Source of the DNA: Acidobacteriota bacterium
Lineage (GTDB): Bacteria; Acidobacteriota; Holophagae; Holophagales; Holophagaceae
Assembly: GCA_016195985.1 (NCBI GenBank)
Contig: JACPYP010000003.1
Coordinates: forward strand, 81,763-145,762
Direction: 5' to 3'
DNA: 64,000 bases
The notes under the pieces are model-generated. The model was not told where the DNA came from, did not search any database, and saw nothing but the letters and a program-made list of their open reading frames with translations. Below, in pieces: positions 39,801 through 50,316 of the stretch. Numbering within the stretch: position 1 is the stretch's first letter; each line of letters starts with the position of its first letter. The translations under genes were made by a program, and so were the position numbers.

Positions 39801-39932
39801 GAGGATTTGAACCAGGGCGGGCGCCTGGTGGGGCTCATCAGCCACCTGGAAGAAGTGAAGGCGCGCATTCCGGCCCGACTGGAAGTGACTCCAGGCCCCG
39901 GCGGCAGCCACGCCCGGTTCCGGGTGTCGTGA
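36879..39932 (+). CDS. sbcC: DNA repair ATPase SbcC
   Basis: A 1017-residue Rad50-type SMC-like ATPase. N-terminal Walker A GPTGAGKTS, Q-loop region VVLLPQGRFQEFM, two long coiled coils separated near residue 507 by the zinc hook CPVCGSGTHP, then the signature LSGGEGFQASLALALGL and Walker B DTVFIDEGFGSLD. It starts at GTG (36879), overlapping the sbcD stop as GTGA, with GGAGG 6 nt upstream; this coupling favours equal expression of the pair. The coiled coil is rich in Ala/Glu/Arg. Confidence 0.95.
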   Translation: MKPLHLALEAFGPYAARQELDFSDLKDQAFFLIHGPTGAGKTSILDGISYALYGETSGGQRETRDLRSHFAAADTPTRVTFDFALGGRRYRVARSPEQQVPKQRGGGTKKQAYTANLWELKEGQEIPLATEKPTLVDPKVAELIGFKADQFRQVVLLPQGRFQEFMLAGSTERQAILQTLFQTSRYARLAIALTEEEKALKEAIRGTQAEIKHRLAQADVASVEALPALLEQASELAERLLQEQAQAGQELEAASAAWMEGARSAERLAEEASARAELEQIQAQSRINDARRTELDRARRCESVLPAAERLEAVLARIRAQEAEEAALAEAAERAKEALASAEGAVAEAEQHEVRREELRRAIGRLRDLEPKLEALEKARQEAREAALGRGRFGDLAEEQKRRLEAAKQELSRARLAQQDARTDAAQEANREGMLFFVRKRRTQREDLERSLEELARAKASLDAVMETQLAAQKAVQAARERHRAIQERRLAAHAARLAKDLRPGEACPVCGSGTHPHPALPSGDLPDEQDVRLAMELQEDAETALARAQDATASRSAAVEIARSRRQDLIEALGEHADVSLETLVVLESRHKDELDRSRAASANLDAIERQMQQAEEARNQAEAKLSEIHQRLHDLMVQEAGAKARMEMLETDLLQELRVPGALSTQRREAEQALEASEAQLAAARAAREPARAAALTADTALAIHRKHLEAIRTESWSLSEAFDGTLAAAHFHDREDFQRARRAPEDIQALGEAVERFAADLAAATQRLEQARQLAEGLSAPDLPTLLSAREAAQARFAQTSEAQGRAHSEREALDRLEADLRRLSDDTLRQDRRYKAAASLARVARGDDGDRISFERHVQGAILDEVLVSASERLRIMSKQRYALRRATLSTDQRKAGGLQLEITDTHTGRSRAVSSLSGGEGFQASLALALGLSDVVQRHAGGIRLDTVFIDEGFGSLDPEALDLALRTLEDLNQGGRLVGLISHLEEVKARIPARLEVTPGPGGSHARFRVS

Positions 39933-39999
39933 CCCAGATCGCGTCCTCCGGATCATGCCTCGCATGGCGTGGTAATCTCCATCCACTCCCGGAGTTCCC

Positions 40000-42372
<2,373 letters not shown>

Positions 42373-42395
42373 GGGCCTAGCGGCCTGAATGAAAG

Positions 42396-42908
42396 CTAGA
42401 AACGGCGCCTGGTCGACCACCTGGCGGAGACCCGCCAGCCGCTGGTGGTTCCTCCCCAGCCCCGGCCAGGCGTCGCATTGCGGCCCGGGTGTTGGGATCC
42501 CGATACCGAATCGACCGCAAAAGGGCCGTAGTACCAGGGGGGGAAAACGGCAGGATCGTGCGGGTACCCGACGAAGAACCTCGGCAGGGGAGCTTCAAGG
42601 GCCATCTTGGCCCCCTCGCCCGCCTCGGCATCGGAAGACACTGCTGGTTGCGAGGCCAAGACCCGGTTTCGAAGAGCTTGCAGGGTGGCCGGTTGGAGGC
42701 CCGCCTCCGCCAGGGCGCTGTAATCCTCCTCCGATACCCGGAGAGAGGCCTGGTAGGCGCTGATGAAGTCCAGGATGGTGGCGTCGCTCAGGCCACCCTT
42801 GTGCATGCGGATGAGATCCGCCCTCCCGATGGGATGCCTTTCCGAAGCGGATGCGGCACTCCATAACAGCAAGCAACACCATGCGAGCGGCTGCCAGCGA
42901 GTGGCCAT
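42396..42908 (-). CDS. Secreted hypothetical protein
   Basis: About 170 residues, not recognised. An N-terminal signal peptide (LAWCCLLLWSAASA) is followed by a helical segment (IGRADLIRMHKGGLSDATILDFISAYQASLRVSEEDYSALAEAGLQPATLQAL) that looks like a small helical domain seen in other exported proteins of unknown function. The tail is rich in Gly, Trp and Arg and probably disordered. GGGGG lies 6 nt before the ATG at 42908. It lies 17 bp downstream of the lipoprotein gene on the same strand, so the two are probably one transcript. Confidence 0.65.
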   Translation of the reverse strand: MATRWQPLAWCCLLLWSAASASERHPIGRADLIRMHKGGLSDATILDFISAYQASLRVSEEDYSALAEAGLQPATLQALRNRVLASQPAVSSDAEAGEGAKMALEAPLPRFFVGYPHDPAVFPPWYYGPFAVDSVSGSQHPGRNATPGRGWGGTTSGWRVSARWSTRRRF

Positions 42909-42925
42909 CGTGATCCCCCTTTCCG

Positions 42926-43402
42926 TCAACCGAACAGGCGCTTCTGAATGTTGCCCAGGAGTTCCTTTTCCAGGTTCCCGTTGGAAGCCACCACCGTCCA
43001 ATCCCGCGGATAGACCGACTGCTTGAAGGCTTCGTAATGGCAGATGAGCGTGACGTGGGTCTTGCCTGGCTCCCGCTCCTCGATCAAGAGGCGGAGATCC
43101 ATCCGAAGGCGGTTCCAGGGGTAGACGAAATCGCTGGGATCATCACATCCGAGGGCCCACTGATTGGCGGGAAGGGTCATGTTGGATTGCCGCGTGGAGA
43201 TCAGGCCACTGTCCTTCTCGATGACCTGAATGGGAAACCCAATCCCGACCACCGCCACTGCCGCGGACCACACCTTGTCTTTCGGCGCGGCAAAGACTGC
43301 CACGGTAGGTTGCTGAACCACCGGCACAGGGGCCGGGGGCACGCAGCCTGCGGATGCCAGAAGCCCCAGGCCAGCTGGAACGAGAAGGGGACGGGTGGTC
43401 AT
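42926..43402 (-). CDS. Small lipoprotein of unknown function
   Basis: A 158-residue lipoprotein: signal ending in the lipobox LASAGC (Cys about 20), a proline-rich linker, then a compact domain (KDKVWSAAVAVVGIGFPIQVIEKDSGLISTRQ ... LRMDLRLLIEEREPGKTHVTLICHYEAF) with the alternation of a BamC-like or DUF-type sandwich. The opening AAPKDKVW...GLISTR pattern is common in lipoproteins whose domain resembles BamC; this is only a fold-level suggestion. GGAG lies 7 nt before the ATG. Confidence 0.7.
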   Translation of the reverse strand: MTTRPLLVPAGLGLLASAGCVPPAPVPVVQQPTVAVFAAPKDKVWSAAVAVVGIGFPIQVIEKDSGLISTRQSNMTLPANQWALGCDDPSDFVYPWNRLRMDLRLLIEEREPGKTHVTLICHYEAFKQSVYPRDWTVVASNGNLEKELLGNIQKRLFG

Positions 43403-43574
43403 GATGGCTCCGGTGAGGATGGCAGCGGCAAGGGTGGCTGCTCACACCACAGAGTTGACCTCCCAATACGGCCTGCCATCCGCTCAAAGTCCTGATTTTG
43501 GCCCGGACCAAAGTCCGGATCTTTCTTGAATGGAGGCGGAATGGCCAAGTCTGGGGCTGGGTTATGCTTGCTCC

Positions 43575-44603
43575 ATGCCCCCCATCCTCGTGCTGACCTT
43601 TCTCTTAGCGCTGGCCGCCGGACTGATCTCCCTGGGGATGGTGTCGCACCGGTCCCAGCACCACTTCTCCCCGGTGACCGGCGCCCTGGTTCCTCCCCTG
43701 CTGTTCTACAACCTGTGGATCCTGGTATGGCTCGTCGTTCAATACGTGGAAACCACGGTCGTCTGGGACCTTTCGCCCGGCCAGGGCCGCGCCTGGATGG
43801 CGGGGTTGCTGTGGGTCTCCATGGCCGTGGGCGTTCAGTGGGCCGCTTCCTTCCTCGCTTTCACGCTGCGCGCGAGACATGCTGTCCATCCCCAGGGCCT
43901 GCTCCGCCGGATCCGCCTGGGGACCTTCCTGCTCACGGGCGCCCTGGGTTTGGCCTGCCTGCTTCTCTGGGCCACGAACCTGAATCCTGTCATCCGCCTC
44001 CTCAGCCGAGGTCTCAACCTCCTGATCTTCCCTGGAGTGGCCCTCCTCAGCCTCCGGCTCTGGAGGAAGGCCCGGACAACTCCTGACGAAGCCTCCGGAA
44101 GCTTGAGCGTGCTGGGAGCGGGGTACTCCGCCATCTTCGTGGCCCTGGCCCTCCTCGTCATCTGGAACCGCCTCTTCTCCCACATGCCGCGGCAGAGCTA
44201 CGTCACGCTCACCGTCAGCCTGGAGATGATCTACAACCTGGTCACGGTGCTTTGGATCTGCCTGTTCGACCGGACCAAGGAGGCTGGCCCCATCGCGGCG
44301 CCGGTCTCTCCTGCCCCGGGACTGGATGCCTCACAGGTTCTCGATCCCCTGGTGGAGGCCTTCGGCATCTCGAAGCGCGAATGCGAAGTCATCCAGCTGG
44401 TTTGCCGGGGCCTGACCAATCAGGAAATCGCCGACGCTCTCTTCATCTCCTTGAAGACTGTGAAGGATCACAATTACCGCATCTTCCAGAAGACCGGAGT
44501 CCGCAACCGGGTGGAGCTGGCCCAGCTGGTTCAGAAACTGGCATCGGGCGCGAAGGCAGAGCTGCCGCTGGGAGCGCCTCCGCTGGTCCCTTCGCCCCGG
44601 TAG
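43575..44603 (+). CDS. Seven-helix membrane protein with C-terminal LuxR-type HTH
   Basis: A 342-residue protein. Seven hydrophobic helices fill residues 1-230 (for example ILVLTFLLALAAGLISLGMV, LLFYNLWILVWLVVQYV and MIYNLVTVLWICLF). After a Pro/Ala linker comes a LuxR/GerE helix-turn-helix: ISKRECEVIQLVCRGLTNQEIADALFISLKTVKDHNYRIFQKTGVRNRVELAQLV. A direct membrane-bound transcription factor is implied, sensing something through the seven-helix part. The start is uncertain: 43575 opens directly on the first helix but lacks a good ribosome binding site; an in-frame ATG at 43530 is the alternative. Confidence 0.83.
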   Translation: MPPILVLTFLLALAAGLISLGMVSHRSQHHFSPVTGALVPPLLFYNLWILVWLVVQYVETTVVWDLSPGQGRAWMAGLLWVSMAVGVQWAASFLAFTLRARHAVHPQGLLRRIRLGTFLLTGALGLACLLLWATNLNPVIRLLSRGLNLLIFPGVALLSLRLWRKARTTPDEASGSLSVLGAGYSAIFVALALLVIWNRLFSHMPRQSYVTLTVSLEMIYNLVTVLWICLFDRTKEAGPIAAPVSPAPGLDASQVLDPLVEAFGISKRECEVIQLVCRGLTNQEIADALFISLKTVKDHNYRIFQKTGVRNRVELAQLVQKLASGAKAELPLGAPPLVPSPR

Positions 44604-44608
44604 CGGCC

Positions 44609-46270
44609 CTACTCCGCCACCGCCCCGCTGTCCGGCCAACGGGCATCCGCGGCGCCTTCGGCCCGGCCGTTCCGCACCAGGATCACCTGGGCGCAGCCCT
44701 GCTTCTTCACCTCCTTGAGCGCGTGGCCCATGGCCTGCAGGGCGGCCTTGGTGGCGGCCGGAAGGCTGGACTCCACCTGGATCCGGTCGGGCAGCCACTG
44801 GTGGTGGACACGCGGCGCGTCCACGGCGGCCTGGGCATCCGCGCCGAAATCCACCACCTGGAGCAGGGTGTGGAGCACGGTGGCTGGGATGGTGCGCCCG
44901 CCGGGGCTGCCGCTCACCATGAACACCGCGCCCTCTTTCACGAGAATCACAGGACACATGCTGGAGAGGGGCCGCTTGCGGGGCTGGGCGAGGTTGGGGG
45001 CCGTGCCGATGAGGCCCGTGGCATCGGTGAGCCCTGGACCTGCGTTGAAATCGCCCATTTCATTGTTCAGCAGAAAACCCGCGCCGGGGACGATGCGCTT
45101 GAGGCCGTAGCTGTCCTCCAGGGTGTAGGTCAGGCTCACGGCGCGGCCTTTCCGGTCGATCACGGAAAGATGCGTGGTGTCAGGCCGGTCCTTGGGCCAG
45201 GCGAAGCGGTCCGGGGCGGACGCCGAGGCGCGCTCCCGGTCGATGGTGCCGCGTAGCTGCGCGGCGTAGTCCTTGGAGAGAAGCCGGGAAAGGGGGATTC
45301 CGCCGTTGAAATCCGGATCGCCCAGGAACTGGGCCCGGTCCGCGAAGGCCCGGCGCAGGGCCTCGGCCACCAGGTGGACTTCCGCGGGCGACGAGGCCCC
45401 CATCCCTCCCAGATCGTAACCTTCCAGGATGTTCAGGGCTTCGAGCAGCACCTGTCCGCCGGAGCTGGGCGGCGGCGCGGCCAGGATCTCCACCCCGCGG
45501 TAGCTGCCCTTCAAGGTTTCGCGGATCGCGGGCCGGTAGCCTCGCAGATCCGTGGCCGTAAGGAGGCCGCCGTGGGCCTTCATGTCGAGCACCATGAGCC
45601 GAGCGGTCCGGCCCCGGTAGAAATCGGTCCAATCTTTCGCAAGACGGGCCAGTGTCTTCGCCAGATCCGGCTGTGCCAGCCGGTCGCCTTTCCGCAGGGC
45701 TTCGCCCTCCCGGCTGAACTGCGCCAGGGTGGGCGCATGCCGTTTGAATTCGTCCAGATGGGCGGCCAGGCTCGCAGCCTGGTTTTCCGACAGCACGAAC
45801 CCATCGCGGGCCAGCCGGATGGCGGGTTTCAGCAGCCGCGCCCAGGGCAGGCGCCCCTCCCGCTTCCAGGCTTCGCGCAGTCCCGCCACCGTGCCGGGCA
45901 CCCCCACGCTGGCGAGGCTACCGTGGTGCCGCGCCCCGTCGTAGCGGCCGTCCTCCCCGAGCCACATGCGGGGATGGGCCGCGGCAGGCGCCATCTCGCG
46001 GAAATCAATGAACGAGGACCGGCCCGAGGCGGAGCGCGACAGCAGGAATCCCCCGCCGCCCAGGTTGCCCGCCGCCGGGTGCACCACCGCCAGGGCGAAG
46101 GCCGTGGCCACGGCCGCATCCACGGCGCTGCCTCCCTCGCGCAGCACCTGTGCGCCGGCCTCCGAAGCCAGCCGCTCCTGGCTGACCACCATGCCCCGCG
46201 GAATCCCCGCATGCAGGCACAACCCCAACCTCAAGAACAGGAGCAGGAACGGCACGAGGAACAGGCGCAT
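44609..46270 (-). CDS. ggt: Gamma-glutamyltransferase
   Basis: A 553-residue secreted enzyme that transfers or hydrolyses gamma-glutamyl groups, for example from glutathione. Signal peptide (LVPFLLLFLRLGLCLHAG), large-subunit features SQERLASEAGAQVLREGGSAVDAAVATAFAL and VVHPAAGNLGGGGFLL, then the autoprocessing site with nucleophile Thr about 365 in PDTTHLSVIDRKG, and SMCPVILVKEG and SGSPGGRTIP of the small subunit. GGAGG lies 5 nt before the ATG at 46270; the much longer open frame upstream is a shadow. It converges with the seven-helix LuxR gene, stops 5 bp apart. Confidence 0.94.
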   Translation of the reverse strand: MRLFLVPFLLLFLRLGLCLHAGIPRGMVVSQERLASEAGAQVLREGGSAVDAAVATAFALAVVHPAAGNLGGGGFLLSRSASGRSSFIDFREMAPAAAHPRMWLGEDGRYDGARHHGSLASVGVPGTVAGLREAWKREGRLPWARLLKPAIRLARDGFVLSENQAASLAAHLDEFKRHAPTLAQFSREGEALRKGDRLAQPDLAKTLARLAKDWTDFYRGRTARLMVLDMKAHGGLLTATDLRGYRPAIRETLKGSYRGVEILAAPPPSSGGQVLLEALNILEGYDLGGMGASSPAEVHLVAEALRRAFADRAQFLGDPDFNGGIPLSRLLSKDYAAQLRGTIDRERASASAPDRFAWPKDRPDTTHLSVIDRKGRAVSLTYTLEDSYGLKRIVPGAGFLLNNEMGDFNAGPGLTDATGLIGTAPNLAQPRKRPLSSMCPVILVKEGAVFMVSGSPGGRTIPATVLHTLLQVVDFGADAQAAVDAPRVHHQWLPDRIQVESSLPAATKAALQAMGHALKEVKKQGCAQVILVRNGRAEGAADARWPDSGAVAE

Positions 46271-46309
46271 GTCAGCCTCCACATCCAAGAGTCTGTCATC
46301 CTTGAAGCC

Positions 46310-47071
46310 ATGTCTCGAATGGCTTCCATCCAAGGCTCGACTCCGCAGACGCCAAATGAGGAACTGGCCAACAGCCTCACCCACGGACTGGGCGCGGCCC
46401 TCTCCATCGCCGGACTGGTGCTGATGGTGGTCTTCGCCGCCAAGCGAGGCACGGCCCGGGATGTGGTGGGCGCGTCGATCTTCGGCTCCACCCTGATCCT
46501 GCTCTACCTCATGTCGACGCTCTACCACGCTTTCCGCGGCAAAAAAGTGAAGCTCGTCTTCAAGGTCTTCGATCACTCGGCCATCTTCCTGCTCATCGCG
46601 GGCACGTACACGCCCTTCTGCCTCTCCGCCCTGGGCCGCATCAGCCCCGGCTGGGGCTGGACGATCTTCGGCCTGGTGTGGGGGCTGGCGGTGCTGGGCA
46701 TCACGTTCAAGGGAATCTTCTACGGCCGCATCGCGAAATCCGCGCTTCGGCCCGCCCCGCTGGATCACCTGCATTCCTCGCCCGTGCCCCCGGTGGATCC
46801 CGTCTTCGTGAAACGCATGGGCTGGATCTCCACGGGCATCTACCTGCTCATGGGCTGGATCATCCTCATCGCTGCGGCGCCGCTGGGGCGCTCGCTCTCC
46901 ACCCAGGGCCTCTACTGGCTCTTCGGCGGCGGCGCCTTCTACAGCCTGGGGGCCGCCATCTACAGCCTGAAGAAGGTGCCTTACCACCATGCCGTCTGGC
47001 ACCTTTTCGTGGTGGGGGGCAGCGCCTGCCATGTGTTCGGCGTGCTCTTCCATGTGATCCCCGGGAAATAG
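46310..47071 (+). CDS. Hemolysin III / PAQR-family membrane protein
   Basis: A 253-residue protein with seven transmembrane helices. Family motifs: EELANSLTHGLGAALSIAGLV, STLYHAF with the metal-binding His, FKVFDHSAIFLLIAGTYTPF and the C-terminal PYHHAVWHLFVVGGSACHV with further His ligands. Bacterial members (YqfA/TrhA) affect membrane lipid homeostasis; the hemolysin name is historical. The ATG at 46310 has only a weak GAAG upstream; a second in-frame ATG lies 9 bp later. Confidence 0.88.
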   Translation: MSRMASIQGSTPQTPNEELANSLTHGLGAALSIAGLVLMVVFAAKRGTARDVVGASIFGSTLILLYLMSTLYHAFRGKKVKLVFKVFDHSAIFLLIAGTYTPFCLSALGRISPGWGWTIFGLVWGLAVLGITFKGIFYGRIAKSALRPAPLDHLHSSPVPPVDPVFVKRMGWISTGIYLLMGWIILIAAAPLGRSLSTQGLYWLFGGGAFYSLGAAIYSLKKVPYHHAVWHLFVVGGSACHVFGVLFHVIPGK

Positions 47072-47075
47072 GGCC

Positions 47076-47795
47076 GTGATCGCGCTGGATCTCCTGCCCG
47101 GCCGATCCCAATGGGGGGCGCACCTTGAGGAGCTCCTTGCCCGGCCCGAGGCCCTGTGGGTCTACGGCCCCATGGGCGCCGGAGTATCCCTGCTGGCCAC
47201 CGAACTGGCCCAGCGGCGCCAGGCGCCCTGCCTCGAGGCCACGGAGCTGGAGGCGGCCGCCATATGGCTCGCCGGACACCCCAGGGGCGTCGTGGCCGCC
47301 CGGGTGCCCGCTCCTGGACACCTGCCCTGTCTGAGCCTGCGCCTTCCCAGCCTGGACGAGCATCCCGAAGCCATCCCCGGCCTGTTGTCGGCCCTGGCGG
47401 AGGAGGAGGGCCTGGTGGGCGCGCTGCCGCCAGTCCTGGGGGCCCTGCCCTGCCCCGGGAACCTGCGGGAGCTGCGGAACCGCCTGCTGCGCTGGAAGCT
47501 GCTGGGCCAGCTGCCAGGCTCGGAACCCCATGGGCCTCTGGCCATCGAGGCGGAGGATCTGGCCACGAACCTGCACGCGCTCGAACGGCACCTGCTGCAT
47601 CAGGCCCTTCGCCGGTCCTATGGCAACCGGGTGGAGGCCGCCCAGCGCCTGGGCGTGAGCCGCCGCCAGCTCTACCTGCTCATCCGCCGCCACGGCGATC
47701 CCGTGCGGGGAGAGGCCGCCACGGGTGACCTGCCCCGGCGGGTGCTCAAGCGCCGCCCTGAACAAAACTCCAGTCCGGATCCCCTGATCCGATAA
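47076..47795 (+). CDS. Fis-type HTH regulator with degenerate AAA+ region
   Basis: A 239-residue protein starting at GTG, 4 bp after the PAQR stop. Residues 25-60 look like a decayed Walker A (WVYGPMGAGVSLLATELA, lacking the Lys of GxxxxGK). Walker B, GAFTGA and the arginine finger are absent; residues 120-140 retain the NLRELRNRLLRW pattern seen at the end of sigma54-activator AAA domains. The C-terminus is a Fis-type helix-turn-helix (LHQALRRSYGNRVEAAQRLGVSRRQLYLLIRRHG). It resembles an NtrC-type activator stripped of ATPase function and sits just before a full NtrC-type gene. Confidence 0.75.
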   Translation: MIALDLLPGRSQWGAHLEELLARPEALWVYGPMGAGVSLLATELAQRRQAPCLEATELEAAAIWLAGHPRGVVAARVPAPGHLPCLSLRLPSLDEHPEAIPGLLSALAEEEGLVGALPPVLGALPCPGNLRELRNRLLRWKLLGQLPGSEPHGPLAIEAEDLATNLHALERHLLHQALRRSYGNRVEAAQRLGVSRRQLYLLIRRHGDPVRGEAATGDLPRRVLKRRPEQNSSPDPLIR

Positions 47796-47834
47796 CGGAT
47801 GGAGCGGCCGCGATGGCCGCATGGATGCAGAACT

Positions 47835-49352
47835 ATGGCGACTCCCCTTCGGGTGCTGGTGGTGGATGACGATCCTGGAATGCGGGATGGCATGGCCATG
47901 AGCCTGAAGCGATCCGGCTTTTTCGCGGAACAGGCCCGGGGTGGCGAGGAGGCCCTCCGCATGGTGCGACCCGGCGCCTACGACGCCGTGGTCACCGATC
48001 TGCGCATGCCCGGCATGGACGGCCTGCAGCTCACAGCCCGCTTGAAGGCCGTGGACCCCAGCCTGCCCGTGCTGCTGATCACGGCCTTCGGCAGCCTGGA
48101 GTCCGCCCGCGAGGCCATGCGTCTGGGCGCCTTCGATTTCCTGTCCAAACCCTTCAGCCCCGAAGAACTCACCAGCGCCCTGAACAAGGCCCTGAAAGCC
48201 GACGGGCATCTCAAAGCCGAGGAGGCCGCTGAGGCCCCGGTGATCCTCACCCAGGATCCCGCCCTGGGCGAGACCCTGGCCCTGGCCAGGCGCGCCGCGG
48301 ACAGCCGCGCCACCATCCTCATTCAGGCGGAAAGCGGCACCGGCAAGGAGCTGCTGGCCAAGCTCATCCACGGCTCCAGCCCGCGTCGCAACGGCCCCTT
48401 CGTGGCCATCAACTGCGCGGCCATTCCCGAGAACCTGCTGGAATCCGAACTATTCGGCTACGAGAAGGGCGCTTTCACGGGCGCCACCAGCATGAAGCAG
48501 GGCCGTTTCGAGCAGGCCGACGGCGGCACTCTGGTGCTGGACGAAGTGGGCGAACTGCCCCTGGGGCTGCAGGGCAAGCTGCTGCGGGTGCTTCAGGAGC
48601 GCACCGTGGACCGCCTGGGCGGAACCCGTCCCATCGCCGTGGACGTGCGCCTCATCGCCCTCACCAACCGTGACCTGCAGGCCGAGGTGAAGGCCGGGCG
48701 CTTCCGGGAGGATCTCTACTACCGGCTGAATGTCATCCCTCTGGACCTGCCGCCTTTGCGCGACCGGCCCGGCGATCTCAGCCTGCTGGCCTCCCATTTC
48801 GCCGAGCGCTATGCCCGCGAGAACGACCGGCCCGTGCCCGAGCTGGTGCCCAGCTTCTTCGCGGCGCTGGCCCGCCATCCCTGGGTGGGCAACATCCGCG
48901 AATTGGAGAACGTCATCCAACGCTGCGTGGTCCTGAACCAGGGCCGGCGCCTCAGCCAGAAGGATCTGCGCTGGCTGCTGCCCTCCGAGGCCTTCGAGGG
49001 CCTGCCTGAAGATCCCCCGGAAACCGTCGCCATCGAGCCCTGGGCCCCGCCTGCCGCGCCCGCCCCGCCCCGCCGGGAAGCAGCCGCTCCCGCTGGCGCC
49101 GTGACCGCCGACCCCCGGAACCCCTTGGTGGGCGTGCCCATGGGAACGCCCGTCGTGCTGCCCCTGGGCCTGAGCCTGCCCGAGCTTGAGCGTTTCTGGC
49201 TGCTCTCCACCCTGAGCGCCCTCAAGGGCAACCGTACTCACTGCGCGGAGCAGCTCGACATCGCCCTGCGCACCGTGCGCAACAAGATCAACGAGTACAA
49301 AGCCGACGGCTTCGCCATTCCCGCCAGCCTACGCGGGCGGGACGACGACTGA
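47835..49352 (+). CDS. NtrC-type sigma54-dependent response regulator
   Basis: A 505-residue activator. Receiver domain 1-120 with DDD near the start, phospho-Asp55 in VVTDLRMPG and Lys in LSKPFSPEEL. The AAA+ domain has Walker A QAESGTGKELLAK, the sigma54-contact loop GAFTGA, Walker B GGTLVLDEVGELP and the sensor regions ALTNRDLQ and YRLNVIPLDLPPLRDR. A Pro/Ala-rich linker leads to a Fis-type HTH (NRTHCAEQLDIALRTVRNKINEY). No partner histidine kinase is adjacent, so the cognate sensor is elsewhere. The ATG at 47835 is used as the receiver begins there; ribosome binding site weak. Confidence 0.92.
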   Translation: MATPLRVLVVDDDPGMRDGMAMSLKRSGFFAEQARGGEEALRMVRPGAYDAVVTDLRMPGMDGLQLTARLKAVDPSLPVLLITAFGSLESAREAMRLGAFDFLSKPFSPEELTSALNKALKADGHLKAEEAAEAPVILTQDPALGETLALARRAADSRATILIQAESGTGKELLAKLIHGSSPRRNGPFVAINCAAIPENLLESELFGYEKGAFTGATSMKQGRFEQADGGTLVLDEVGELPLGLQGKLLRVLQERTVDRLGGTRPIAVDVRLIALTNRDLQAEVKAGRFREDLYYRLNVIPLDLPPLRDRPGDLSLLASHFAERYARENDRPVPELVPSFFAALARHPWVGNIRELENVIQRCVVLNQGRRLSQKDLRWLLPSEAFEGLPEDPPETVAIEPWAPPAAPAPPRREAAAPAGAVTADPRNPLVGVPMGTPVVLPLGLSLPELERFWLLSTLSALKGNRTHCAEQLDIALRTVRNKINEYKADGFAIPASLRGRDDD

Positions 49353-49375
49353 TCTGGAATGGCGATTGACCCGGA

Positions 49376-50242
49376 CTAGCGACTGACCGAGGGCCCTTCG
49401 GGTGTGAAGAGCGCGGAGCCGTAGGTATCGCGCCCGAAGGTGGCGATGACCTTCTGCCCCTTTTCCGGATCGGTCAGCCAGGCCACGAAGGCTGCCGCCT
49501 CCTGGTGGTGGATCCTGGGAAACCGGGCAGGGTTCACGGGTATGAGCGAGATGTGGTTCAGCAGGGCCTCGTCCCCTTCCACCAGGACCTGCAGCTTGAG
49601 GCGCCCCCTCGCGCCCAGGAAGGAAGCCCGGTCGATCACCGTGTAGGCCTCCGTCTGATCCGCATGCAGAAGGGTGGCGGTGTTGCCCTCGCTGCCCTTG
49701 GCGAACACCCGGTACCCAGGCCCCGAGGGCTGGAGGCCCGCCTTGGCCCACAAGCCCAGCTCCGCCACATGGGTGCCTGATTTGTCGCCGCGGCTCACAA
49801 AGGGCGCACCCTTCTCCAGGATGACGCGCAGAGCCTCGGCGGCGGTCTTCCGCCCCCGGATGCCCGCCGGATCGCTGGCCGGCCCCACGATCACGAAATC
49901 GTTGTACATGAGCGGGATGCGTCCGGCGCCGAAGCCTTCTTTCATGAAGGCCTCCTCCAGCGCCTTCGCATGCACGAGCAAAAGGTCGACGGCGCCTTGC
50001 CGCGCCAGATCCAGGGCCGCCCCCGTGCCCGCGCCCACATGGCGCACCCGGATGCCCGTGTCCTTCTCGAACCGCTCTTCCAGAAGATCCACGATCCCCG
50101 ATTCGATGGGGCCGATGGTGCTCGCCAGCAACAGCATCCGCTGGGGCGGCTGGGCCGCCTGGATCCGCTGGGGCTGCTGGGCGCCTAGAACCAGCGCGGC
50201 CGAGACCGGCAGCAAGAACCGAAGGATCATCCTCATGGTCAT
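49376..50242 (-). CDS. tupA: Tungstate-binding periplasmic protein TupA-like
   Basis: A 288-residue solute-binding protein. Signal peptide (ILRFLLPVSAALVLGAQ), then LLLASTIGPIESGIVDLLEERFEKDTGIRVRHVGAGTGAALDLARQGAVDLLLVHA, PLMYNDFVIVGPASDPAGIRG and FVSRGDKSGTHVAELGLW. These match the TupA group, which binds tungstate (or molybdate) for an ABC importer. The permease and ATPase genes tupB and tupC are not adjacent, so it is an orphan here. CAGGAG lies 6 nt before the ATG at 50242. Tungsten or molybdenum enzymes are expected elsewhere in the genome. Confidence 0.85.
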   Translation of the reverse strand: MTMRMILRFLLPVSAALVLGAQQPQRIQAAQPPQRMLLLASTIGPIESGIVDLLEERFEKDTGIRVRHVGAGTGAALDLARQGAVDLLLVHAKALEEAFMKEGFGAGRIPLMYNDFVIVGPASDPAGIRGRKTAAEALRVILEKGAPFVSRGDKSGTHVAELGLWAKAGLQPSGPGYRVFAKGSEGNTATLLHADQTEAYTVIDRASFLGARGRLKLQVLVEGDEALLNHISLIPVNPARFPRIHHQEAAAFVAWLTDPEKGQKVIATFGRDTYGSALFTPEGPSVSR

Positions 50243-50316
50243 GGCTTCTCCTGGAGGGCCCGTCTTGGGCCGGCGCGATCGTTGATTCCAGCAGAATACA
50301 TCGCAACCCGGTCCGG

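Noticed and set aside
46310..47071. A true hemolysin toxin
   Set aside because: The protein is a PAQR/hemolysin III-type membrane protein; the name is historical and nothing else suggests a toxin.
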